Assembly (NCBI GenBank): GCA_014155875.1
Contig: JACEFZ010011112.1
Location: 641,001-705,000, forward strand
Reading direction: 5' to 3'
Length of the DNA: 64,000 nucleotides
DNA from: Cepaea nemoralis
Taxonomy: Eukaryota > Mollusca > Gastropoda > Stylommatophora > Helicidae
Positions 1-8,879 of the stretch are shown piece by piece. Each line of letters opens with the position of its first letter. Positions within the stretch are counted from its first letter, which is position 1. The notes below the pieces were generated by a model. The model worked only from the letters and a program-made list of their open reading frames with translations. It was not told the DNA's origin and did not search any database. The translations under genes and the position numbers were made by a program.

Positions 1-69
1 GGAGGGAATTGGTTGAGGGAAGGTGTTCCATTGAGAGATAATAAACAGCAGCAGAAAACAGAAGATTTG

Positions 70-92
70 TGGGTGTGTGTGTGTGTGTGTGT
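70..92. repeat. (GT)n microsatellite
   Basis: About eleven GT units, followed by degenerate GCATGC/TTGC alternation to about 120. It explains the short cysteine/valine-rich open frames nearby, which are not genes. Confidence 0.9.
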
Positions 93-209
93 ATGCATGC
101 TTGCTTGCATGCAAGTGTGTGTTTGCTTGTTTGTTACTTTGCTTTCTCTGTTTATTTTGCAGATGCCAGGGTCATGTCTCAATGCATGTTTACTTTAATA
201 TGTTTTCAG

Positions 210-292
210 ATATTCTGTTCAGCTTTGGGAAAGCTGCTGGAAAAACTGTAGCTGATACTGCCACCAAAATTAAACACACAGTTGAAGAAAGG
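210..292 (+). CDS. SYAP1: SYAP1 exon A, N-terminal helix region
   Basis: An acceptor TGTTTTCAG ends at 209 and a donor GTAGGA begins at 293. The first two bases finish a codon from an upstream exon; then 27 codons follow (ILFSFGKAAGKTVAD ... VEER) and the exon ends in phase 0. The peptide corresponds to the family's alanine/lysine-rich amphipathic helix (L-F-x-F-A-x-A ... V-E-E). The human protein has about eight more residues between this helix and the next exon's block; none are found here, either because the lineage lacks them or because a microexon in the 3.9-kb intron was missed. Confidence 0.8.
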
Positions 293-392
293 GTAGGAAT
301 GAACATTTTCATCACAACATGTATTATAAAGGAATTCACACGGTGCATTAGAATTTAAACTCGACAGAAGACTCATTTAAAATATAACAAGC

Positions 393-470
393 AATGTGTG
401 TGTGTGTGTGTGTGCATGCGTGCGTGCATAAGGTGTGCTAAATTCCTGCAGAAATATAACTGAAACATGC

Positions 471-530
<60 letters not shown>
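393..530. repeat. (GT)n and (TA)n microsatellites
   Basis: A (GT)n run at about 393-413 and a long (TA)n run at 474-530, separated by about 60 bases of ordinary sequence. The (TA)n run directly abuts the Helentron-like segment that starts near 531. Confidence 0.9.
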
Positions 531-532
<2 letters not shown>

Positions 533-830
533 ACAATGTGTGTGTGTGTCCTTTATGCGTTCCTGAACGGTCCATCCGATTGAGATGAAATTTTTTACAG
601 ATGTTCTTCTCACTCCTGCGGAGCCAACTGGCATAGTTATTTAGTTTAAAATCAACAATTTTTCCTCCAGCACGAAAGAAAATGGCACGAGCTTCAGAAA
701 CAGACGAATAAATGTCCCGCCATTTTGCTGCAAGGGAACTCACTCTCTGATTAAACCAGAAATTAGTTAGGAACAGTTGTTGTTCTTCACTCCTGCGGAT
801 CAAACTGAAATAGAACGGGATCATCAGAAA
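531..830. mobile_element. Helentron/HINE-like repeat segment, copy 1
   Basis: This copy carries the block TCCATCCGATTGAGATGAAA preceded by a TGTGTGTCCTTTATGCG stretch, then an A/T-rich tail. The same block recurs at about 1205 with a very similar leader (TCCTTTATGCGCTCGCGAACGG). The copy starts at a (TA)n/(GT)n microsatellite and ends at a tetranucleotide array. Non-coding elements with a microsatellite core and GC-rich terminal hairpin are typical of Helentron-derived families (HINE, pearl) in molluscs and insects; assignment to that class is an inference. Confidence 0.4.
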
Positions 831-849
831 CAGACGAGCACGGGAACAG

Positions 850-931
850 ACGTGAACGGATAGATAGATGGATAGATAGATAGACAGATATACAGACAGA
901 TAAATAGATAGATAGGCAGACAGACAGACAG

Positions 932-966
<35 letters not shown>

Positions 967-1086
967 TAGATAGATAGATAGATAGATATATAGATAGATA
1001 GATAGATAGATAGATAGACAGAAAGTAGATAGATAGATAGATAAATAGATAGATAGAGGTAGGTAGGTAAGTAGGTAGGTAGATAG
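850..1086. repeat. (GATA/GACA)n tetranucleotide array
   Basis: About 230 bases of GATA, GACA and GGTA units, imperfect and interspersed. The reverse strand is open as a run of Ser/Tyr/Leu/Cys repeats, a by-product of the microsatellite. Confidence 0.9.
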
Positions 1087-1330
1087 GTGCCCGCCAGGGG
1101 CTGGGTGAAGCCGGGCCGGATCCCCTAGTCTTATATATAAAAGGCGATCTCCGTCCGTCTGTCTGTCTGTCTGTATGTCCCTATGTCCTTTATGCGCTCG
1201 CGAACGGCCCATCCGATTGAGATGAAATTTTCTACACGTCTTCCTTTCATTCCAGCGCAGCCCACTGTCATATTTTTTTAGTGTGAAATCGGCTGCTTAC
1301 CCAATATTATTTCATTTTTCATTTTTCATT
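1087..1330. mobile_element. Helentron/HINE-like repeat segment, copy 2
   Basis: It begins with a GC-rich motif containing GAAGCCGGGCCGGAT and CCCCTAG, then CTTATATATAAAAGGCG, a (TCTG)n run and the block GGCCCATCCGATTGAGATG shared with copy 1. The GC-rich motif is also the end of each unit in the array at 1993-2578. A short GC-rich palindrome followed by CTAG is typical of Helitron/Helentron 3' ends; the 5' end is not defined here. Confidence 0.4.
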
Positions 1331-1699
1331 ATAATTTCATATATCTCAGGGGACTTAACTCTGTAAAAGTTATTTCAAGGGGCATAACTTTTCTGTATAA
1401 CTTAGTCATATTGTGGCATCGTTTTCAAAGATTTATAAACTCTTTGTCCATAGTTATGTACCGGCATATGAGTTATAATAAATAATGATACAATCTGTAA
1501 GGCATTTTCAAAGTTTTCATAAAAATAATGCATAATGCATAACATTGTAACTCATCTTTTTTTGCTTAAAGAATGAATAAATAATAGTTACCTTATCTCT
1601 ATCAAGTTTGAAGATTTTATATTTCTTTACACTGTCGCCACCTCTAAGAAGACATGGAACTACTTCAGCCATTATTAAATCTATAGGCATATGCGTTAT

Positions 1700-1876
1700 A
1701 TTCCTCCTCCTCCTCCTCTCCCCTCCTCCACCTCCTACCCTCTTCCTCTTCTCCTCCTCCATCCTCCTCTTCTCTCTTTCTCCTCCTCCTCCCTTCTCCT
1801 CCCTCTTCCTCCTCCCAGCTCCTACTCCTCCTTTTTCTTCTTCTTCTGCTGCTGCTGCCGCTGCCGCTGCTCCATT
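1700..1876. repeat. Polypyrimidine (CCT)n/(CTT)n tract ending in (CTG/CCG)n
   Basis: About 170 bases of C and T, then GCTGCTGCTGCCGCTGCCGCTGC. Both strands are open because stops cannot form; there is no other sign of coding. Confidence 0.9.
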
Positions 1877-1992
1877 TACCCAAGTTAATTGTTGGGGAAG
1901 ATGTAAAGATCTTTCAAGTGCTCTTTCTAATGCTTTTTGTAAGTTGGTCTTCGTTTATCTAAGGTTGTTCTAACTGCAACCAATAAATGATT

Positions 1993-2578
1993 AGACAGAC
2001 AGACAGACAGTCGGGAACGGGAACTTATATGACTACTCATATGCATTAAATGAGATGCTCCCCATCAGGGGCTGGGCGAAGCCGGGCCGGATCAGACAGA
2101 TAGACAGACAGATAGACAGACAGACAGACAGATAGATAGTCGGGAACGGGAACGTGAGCTTATATGACAACTTATATGAATTAAATGAGATGCTCCACAC
2201 CAGGAGCTGGGCGATGCCGGGCCGGGTCAGACAGACAGACAGACAGACAGATAGTCGGTAACGGGAACGGGAACTTATATGACTACTTATATGAATTAAA
2301 TGAGATGCTCCCCACCAAGGATTGGGCGAAGCCGGGCCGGGTCAGACAGACAGACAGATAGTCGGTAACGGGAACGGGAACTTATATGACTACTTATATG
2401 AATTAAATGAGATGCTCCCCACCAAGGACTGGGCGATGCCGGGCCGGGTCAGACAGACAGACAGACAGACAGACAGACAGTCGGTAACGGGAACGGGAAC
2501 TTATATGACTACTTATATGAATTAAATGAGATGTTCCCCACCAGGGACTGGGCGAAGCCGGGCCGGGTCAGCTAGTAT
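1993..2578. repeat. Five-copy tandem array with Helentron-like ends
   Basis: Each unit of roughly 100-140 bases has a (CAGA)n run, GTCGG(G/T)AACGGGAAC, TTATATGACTACTTATATGA, ATTAAATGAGATGCTCCCC and the GC-rich end GGGCGAAGCCGGGCCGGGTC. Starts are near 1993, 2090, 2228, 2341 and 2450. The last unit ends with CAGCTAGTATA; the others run into the next (CAGA)n. Unit length varies mostly by the number of CAGA repeats. See also the element at 1087. Confidence 0.75.
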
Positions 2579-2593
2579 ACTATAAGTAAATAA

Positions 2594-2756
2594 AGTAAAG
2601 GGTTCCTGGGAAGGTTAACCCGGTCAACAAATGCCTGCAGAAGTCGGATGTGTCGGCCTAACGGCGCAAGAACGCAGCTCTGCTGTAAACAGGCACAACG
2701 CAATCACGTCTGGAAAAAAAACTACGGATGAACGCAGAAGAAGAAGTAAAGGGTTC
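2594..2756 (+). mobile_element. SINE (GAA-tailed family), copy 1, with target duplication
   Basis: The body is about 2606-2744 and is flanked by the direct repeat AGTAAAGGGTTC at 2594-2605 and 2745-2756. It contains GGTTAACCCGGTCAACAAAT and CCTAACGGCGCAAGAACGC and ends GAACGCAGAAGAAGAAG. It is nearly identical to the copy at 16428-16571, which has its own different target duplication. The tail is (GAA)n, not poly(A). Confidence 0.8.
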
Positions 2757-3029
2757 TTTAACACTTCTTCAGGCATAGTGGGTATGTGATGCTAGCTGTA
2801 TGCAGTACCTCCCCCAGGCATGCTTTCTCAGTGACTCAATGAGTATGCTCAGGCAGATCAAGATAGGCTGGGTTAGAAGATAGCAAGTGGAGTTTCTGAG
2901 GAAGCCAAATCTAACAACAATCAGGTAAATTTTTGTGTCAGGCCATGCAGGAGTAAGAGGTTTTGAACAAGCTGATTGGCTTGAGAGCTGGACTACTGTG
3001 GAAAATAAGCACGCAATGAAATGATGCTG

Positions 3030-3160
3030 GATGGATTGAGACGGTGGCATGGAGGAATATCATCAGCAGAGTTGATCCAGAAAACCAAAGACCGAGATCT
3101 GTGGAGAGCCATGAATGCCTACGCCAGCTGGCACGGCACTTGATGAGGATGATGATGTGT
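3030..3160 (+). mobile_element. 3' end of an RTE-like LINE
   Basis: In one frame the sequence reads RWHGGIS then DRDLWRAMNAYASWHGT and stop, followed by (GATGAT)n. The C-terminal tail 'A-Y-A-x-W-H-G-T' is shared with the RTE-like LINE at 45287-46846. Only the last ~45 codons remain. The short tandem tail in place of poly(A) fits the RTE clade. Confidence 0.6.
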
Positions 3161-4200
3161 GTGCATGCATGCTTGAATGGGTGGGGCTAAGATAGCATAG
3201 TCAAAATGATGGTCATGAGTTTGAATCCACATAACAGTCACTGAACTGTTGTAATCAGTTGATAAGATCACTCACTTACTAACAGTGGTCTGTTGATTAA
3301 TCTCCAGTTGTAACAGAATTCTATTTTTTTTAAATAACTCCAGACTCTGGAGTGAACCCAGTCTCATGAAATAGGTGCTGACCTGATCTACTTTGTTGCT
3401 TCTGGTCCAGAATTCTAGAGAATTCTCCTGACAAGCTTACCAACAACTTTCTGTAGTCATTTTTCCCTTAGTTCTTCAGTGACTGCTCAGTGTTGTCACT
3501 CCAGTGAACTGTGATGTGCAAATGGTCCAGATCATTGAATTTGTGTGCGCAGTGCCTGTAATAGCTACTTGTCCTCATCCATTTTGCACATATGACCAAG
3601 CCATCTCAACCTGAGACCTGCACAAGTTGGATTTCCAGGTTTTGTTATGTTGCCTGGTTGTGTGACCTTGTCCCTTCTTGTCACCTTCATATCCTTTCTC
3701 TAGCTCTATCTGAGGTCTGCTACTAACTTTTTTTTTTAATGTGGTCATTTACAACCATATGTCAAGACTGGTGTATATGTAAAATAGTATACATCAGCCT
3801 TGAGAAAGAGTGAGCGTATGAGAGACAGACAAACAGAGAAAAAGGGACAGAGTGACTCTGAGGGAAATGGAGGAAAGAGGGGGGGGGGGGGGCGGAACTG
3901 TGTCATTGATTATAACTTCTCATTAAGTTATCAATTTGTAATCAATTGTTGCTTGATCAATTCATACATTGGACTGGTTCCCAATATTCATTTTTGTATC
4001 GTGTACACGTTTTGGCTTTAGTGAATCTTTTTTTTTTTCTGTGAAGACAAGCTGTTACATGGAGAACATTTGTGCACATTTTATTTTCGCTGTGAGCAAT
4101 ATTCAGTAACAGTGTTTTCAAAAACACAGCCCAGTAAAACTGTCTTCTTACAAAATGAAATATGTTTGTCTTCCCACAACCCCTGCCCTTGTATTTGCAG

Positions 4201-4347
4201 ACCATTCTTGGTGAATTTACACGTGAGCAGGACAAGTTTGTAGAAGAAAACAGGGAGAAAGCCAAGAGTCAAGAGGCGGCTGTTGCTCCTTGGGTGGGTT
4301 ACAATGATGAGGAGGAATTGAAGACACAGATACTGGCCTTGTCTCAG
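4201..4347 (+). CDS. SYAP1: SYAP1 exon C
   Basis: The acceptor TTGTATTTGCAG ends at 4200 and the donor GTTGGT begins at 4348. The exon is exactly 49 codons in phase 0. The peptide starts [18 protein letters not shown] and ends with a block containing APWV, NDEE and QILALSQ, the most recognisable pre-BSD part of the family (G-D-F ... E-Q-x-K-F-V-E-E ... P-P-W-V ... N-D-E-E ... Q-I-L-A-L-S). Confidence 0.93.
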
Positions 4348-4775
4348 GTTGGTATTGTATTTTAATTCATTTTCAGTCAGTGAAATATTCACATGTTGAT
4401 CACGTAACTCATACAAAACCAAAATACATTCAGGTTTCTTCAAGAAAATATGCAATTCAGTTTTGTATCACTTAAAAATTTTACAGTCGGTGACCATTGC
4501 GGACTTCAGACCAAACCAACAACTGTCTGTAGGCTGCTCTCAAGCTCAGTCCACCACCTACTTACATGGTTTCATGTTACATTACTCTGTTGAGGGGGGG
4601 GGGGGGGGGGGGGGGGCTCAATGGCCACTGCCTTGTGGAGACAGTGAAGGGAAGGAGATGCATTACGTTCCCTTTAATATGGGACACCCCTACCTCATCA
4701 CCCCAGTATTATCCAGTACATGACTGTATATGCAGAACCAGTGAATGTAAATGTATGATGGGTTGTTTGATATGT

Positions 4776-5430
4776 AATTCATTCATTCATTCAGTAGCAT
4801 GTCCTTTGCAGAACCTTGCTTCCATAACAACCTTCCGGAAATTTCTTGGTCAGGAGCAAGATGTCCAACCTCCGATAACTCATCTGGAGATTGTCTGCCA
4901 CATCCTGCACCCACCTTCTCTTTGGCTTTCCTTTTTCTCTCTTCCTGGGCATATACCCCTCCATTATTGTTTATCCAAACTTTCATGATATTTCAAGTGA
5001 CCAAAATATTTAAATTTTCTTTCTTTTGTGGTCTTCAGTAGCCAAACTTCTTCAGTATTCAGATCTTGTCATATGGATGCATTTGTTCTTTTCTGTATCC
5101 AAGATATTGTTAGAACCCATCTTTAACATTTATATTCAAAGACATTATGCGCGGTTCAGCTTGTTTAGTAAGTGTCCAGGTTTCACAGTCGAATGTTGCA
5201 ATGGGAAAGATGCTTGCTCTTAAAAATCTAATTTTTGTAGATCTGTCTGTCCCACTCTACAATTTATTCTGTTGTTTTAGTTTTTGAAGAGCAATAGATA
5301 TTCGTCTTTTAATTTCTTTCATTGTGTCTCCATTGTTGGTAATTAATGACCCAAGATATTGATATTGAATGGATCAAATAAATGAAACTGTTTGGTTGCA
5401 GTCAATGCTCAACATAGGATGAGTTGCTGG
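4776..5430 (-). mobile_element. LINE 3' fragment, (GAAT)n tail
   Basis: On the - strand the sequence begins after (CATTCATT)n at 4779-4794 and reads as a degraded LINE C-terminus with a GHLK/ERKRKAKEK-type basic stretch. A matching copy is at 44735-45110 on the + strand, with the same (GAAT)n tail and the same upstream DNA (around 'ATATTCAAAGACATTATG' here, 'TTTGAATATAAATGTTTTAG' there). Stops and frameshifts are frequent; it is an old 5'-truncated insertion. Confidence 0.6.
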
Positions 5431-5724
5431 ATATAAGAAGCGTTAGTTTATTAGCATGAATATGTGAATCTATCTGGTTTGCTGTTTTCCAGAGCTATTG
5501 TTTTCTTACACTTCTTAACCCTTAGGTCAGAATGTCTGGCTTACACTTTGTGGATGATGTGTTCAAACTCCGGACAGGCTTGGAGGTTTTAAAAATATCC
5601 TGGTCTGTATGCCATGTGATGACTGCCTTTATAATATCTCAGCTGGGAACAAACTGTCCTGGCACACATCAGCAATGGTACAGATGATGTAATGAAAACA
5701 AAACAAAATACATTTAGACCTTGA

Positions 5725-5945
5725 TGTTTGGGTCTGAGCACATATACTCCACAAATCGCAACCTGTAGTTTAGGTCTTAGCACATATACTTCACAAATCT
5801 CAAGCCCATAGTTTTGGTCAGAGCGCGTATACTCCACAAATCTCAAGCCTGTAGTTTGGGTCTGAGCGCATATACTCCACAAATCTCAAGCCTGTAGTTT
5901 GGGTCTGAGCTCGTATATTCCATAAATCGCAAGCCTGTAGTTTTG
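5725..5945. repeat. 43-bp minisatellite, about five copies
   Basis: A unit close to TTTGGGTCTGAGCGCATATA + CTCCACAAATCTCAAGCCTGTAG is repeated with a few substitutions per copy. The open frame on the reverse strand is a by-product. Confidence 0.85.
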
Positions 5946-5974
5946 AACCCTTTAAAGGGCTCATGTTTTACCAG

Positions 5975-6330
5975 AGTGAGGTTAGTGTATAGATTTTCTA
6001 CATGATCCAGCACCAAAATACCATCTCCATTGAAACTGTTGCAGAGTTCACCTTCCCCTCTCCACGCTCAGAAATCAACAGGGTATGCAAAACTAGTACT
6101 GGAACTTCACATCTGTGGAGATGCATATGAAGATGTAACTAAGTCATGATTTAGCACAGCACATAACAGACGTGCTGGGGTTAGTTCTAGCTTGGTGTTT
6201 CCTGCATATGTTTTAGGTATTTCATTGTCAATTGACTCCAACTCATTACCCAGAGTCACCCACCTTCACGAAATAGAAACAGATTTCCATAGTACATCCA
6301 AGGGTATTTCTGGCCATATTACCACTTGTG
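5975..6330. repeat. Dispersed repeat interrupted by the LTR element
   Basis: The sequence has clear similarity to 56040-56290: shared blocks include ACTTCACATCTGTGGAGA, TTAGCACAGCACAT / TTCAGCACAGTACAT and ATATGTTTTAGG(T/C)ATTTC. Family unknown; no terminal repeats or coding potential are visible. The LTR retrotransposon at 6331 inserted at its downstream end. Confidence 0.5.
6326..6330. repeat. Target-site duplication, left (TTGTG)
   Basis: The five bases before the 5' LTR equal the five after the 3' LTR at 15567-15571. Confidence 0.9.
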
Positions 6331-8397
6331 TGTCACGAGCGCCATGAGTTAACCAGCTAATAATACCGACGTTTGCGTGGCGTATATTTTCTAGGCCACA
6401 ACAGTCGTACTAACAGAGTAAACACAGCTGCACAGGTTACATCGTGTCAGCCCATAAACACATTTGGTGGTGAGTGAGAAGGAATGGATACATCGAGTTG
6501 GCAGTTCATTAACAGTTAGAATCACATATGATTGTCGGCTTAGGATATGGAATGGTTCCGTTTGTCATCTATACTGTCGGACATCAGACGGAAATGGCTG
6601 CTGGGATTGTCACCACGGAACAGAAGATTGACAGTTTATCAACAGGTCGGAAGTGCCCGACTAGGGAGAAAACAGTGCATCTGTCAATTCTTGGTTTCCG
6701 GCACATCGAGAGGATTGACGGGGTTATTTGCAACTCTTTGTTGTAACTCGACAGAAACTCGCTGGCTTGTTTGAGAATCTAAACTATTACTGACAACTTT
6801 GACAGGACTAAAGCCAGGAAAATGGATTCTTGACAAGGGATGATCTGCCACTGTGCCACCTGTGTGGGGGCATAAAGGATAACGTCACGTGGCCAACTTT
6901 GGTAGTTTGCCATATAAACCCGAGTTGGGATCAACTAGGGTGGACTTGAAAAATGCTCTAGTCAGAGTGCCAGGGCACTGCAGTGCTTAGTGGAAATAAT
7001 ATCTACCGTGTGTTAATTAGTGACTTAATTTTGCACGTGCCTATAATGGCAGATGTAGATATGATTGATAGGACTGCAGTAGTGCCATTTAAGGTATAAC
7101 CTATTATAATATATTCGTTATAATTACTTTAGGCAGTAGCCTTGTTAAACTATAGTGTGATGATTAGCACTGTTAGTGGAAACTAGCTAGAGTAGTGAAG
7201 TGATACTTGGCTCTGTTAGCTAAAATAGATTAGTGAAGTGTTGATAAGCTTTACTAGTTGAGAATTGAGTAATGAGGGATAATTGGGATCTTCCCGTAGG
7301 TGTCCCTGGTGGGCGGGGTTCCGCATTCTGTTTGCTGATTTTTTCTTTGTCATAGCCTGATTCGGCTCTAGGTGGGTAGCTAATCTGCTCTTTGACTAAG
7401 TCTAGTTAGCTAAAGATCATTAAGCAAGGTGATAGGCTTACACTCAGCCGAAGGGATCAGTGACTAGTACTATCACCAGATGTGTTGTTTCTATCCTAGG
7501 TTCCCTACCAGATCCAAGGAAACTCTACAAGTTTTGGGAAAGAATTAAAAAACCCATTCTGAAGAACACCAGTTCAAGAGTCAATAAAGTTGCATACAGA
7601 AACGTAACTTACGCTAGAAGGAAATTGATTCATCAAAGAGAGTGATGCATACTGATGCACCACACAGCATCAGACAGTAGTAACGAACCGAGAACCGGCT
7701 AAGAGTACCTAGTGTTAGTACAGTAACAATTAACATTAGTAATTAGCACTTATGGACTGAATGGTTCGATGTGCAACGAGGATGATCTGTCGACTAACTA
7801 ACTAACTAACTAACTGCGTACACACTACAAAAGACTTGTGCAGTTTGTTAAGGAACGTTAGGAACGGACATTGTGTAGAGTGCAACCGGTCCATGATTAA
7901 CTGTTAATACCACCGGTGTCTATTTCGGATGTTCATGAAATTGGATTACCAGAGGTCTACAGAGGCAAAGCAGTATCCGGCAAGATGGTTTCGGCAACGG
8001 GTGAGAAGTACATGTTCTGACGTAACGTGCTGTGGTCTATCTTTGCTGGGATCAGCTGACTGGGTTGCTGTCTGAGAGTCAGAGTCTACACACTTTATAG
8101 AACACGTCACACATTTTCTTCACATACACGTCTCATATACGTTACACTTTTATTTTAATAAATTAATCTTTATTAATTTTTAGAAGCAAGAGTTGTTGAG
8201 TATGTTGCGTTGGGGAAGTATGAGAAGGGGGCATAGTACGACAGTGAGAGAGTGATAGGAAAAGGTGTCCATAGGCTGATGGAGTGTGTTGGACGGAAGC
8301 TGGTGGATTCTCCAGAATATTGAGAGGAAAAAAAATATTATAATGTGGGTGTCGGATCTCCTCACTCCAGGGACGACACTTAAAGGAGGACACGACA
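6331..8397 (+). repeat. 5' LTR (2067 bp) of the Gmr1-like element
   Basis: It begins TGTCACGAGC and ends ACACGACA. Candidate promoter: TATAAA at 6913-6918. Candidate polyadenylation signal: AATAAA at 8157-8162. If both are used, U3 is about 0.6 kb and R an unusually long ~1.2 kb. A short (TAAC)n run is at 7793-7816. Several 60-80 codon open frames occur in both LTRs; they lack recognisable domains and are not called as genes. Confidence 0.93.
6913..6918 (+). promoter_or_regulatory. Candidate TATA box in the 5' LTR
   Basis: TATAAA in the context GCCATATAAACCCGAG. The identical motif is at 14082-14087 in the 3' LTR. Its position about 580 bases into the LTR is suitable for a U3 promoter, but use is inferred. 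Confidence 0.45.
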
Positions 8398-8401
8398 TTA
8401 T

Positions 8402-8412
8402 TGGGGGCTCGT
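8402..8412 (+). promoter_or_regulatory. Primer-binding site (tRNA-Pro-like)
   Basis: TGGGGGCTCGT begins four bases after the LTR. Its eleven bases equal the start of the classic tRNA-Pro primer-binding site; the bases after it (AAACGTG) do not continue the match. Those bases are the start of the 32-bp leader repeat. Confidence 0.7.
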
Positions 8413-8635
8413 AAACGTGATCTTTGGACAGCGGGATCTCTCGTAAACGTGATCTTTGGACAGCGGGATCTCTCGTAAACGTGATCCTTGGACAGCGGGA
8501 TCTCTCGTAAACGGGATCTTTGGACAGCGGGATCTCCCGTAAACGGAATCCTTGGACAGCGAGATCTCCTGCAAGCAGGAACCTTTGACAGTGGGATCTT
8601 CTGACAACGGGGTCTTTTGACACGGGATCCTTAGT
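8408..8635 (+). repeat. 32-bp tandem repeat in the leader
   Basis: About seven copies of CTCGTAAACGTGATCTTTGG + ACAGCGGGATCT. The first two are identical and later ones diverge progressively (CCTGCAAGCAGGAACC near the end). The array begins inside the primer-binding site. Confidence 0.85.
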
Positions 8636-8879
8636 TATAAGAGGGAGATATCATTTTGGAGAATCCAGCTAGAGTGAATGTGGATAGGGGTTAGGACTAA
8701 TTAATAACTTACCTGTTCACACTTCACACGTCTGCATAGGTCTGTGGTCCTGATTCTACTCTTGTCACTGCGTGAATGTGCTGTGTGTGGTATATCTAGA
8801 TTTAGAGTACTTGTTCATATATCTGTATAGTAATTTGCAGTTATATTGTACTAGACCTGCTAGCTTACCTCTCTGTATA

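Larger units (their letters stand above)
293..4200 (+). other. SYAP1: SYAP1 intron A/C
   Basis: A GT-AG intron holding microsatellites, Helentron-like segments, a tandem array, one SINE and a LINE tail, all listed separately. In 1331-1690, 2757-3020 and 3160-4180 I see only unique-looking AT-rich sequence with short homopolymers (a T run near 3728 and a G run near 3880). No microexon with a convincing acceptor and donor was found. Confidence 0.75.

Noticed and set aside
293..358. Read-through of exon A into the intron
   Set aside because: The residues after 292 do not resemble the family, a good GTAGGA donor is present, and exon C continues the homology in phase.
1517..1973. Pro/Ser- and Glu/Arg-rich frames
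   Set aside because: Produced by a polypyrimidine tract.
6528..6774. Short open frames in the LTRs (repeated at 13697-13943)
   Set aside because: Conserved only because the two LTRs are copies; no domain or codon signal.
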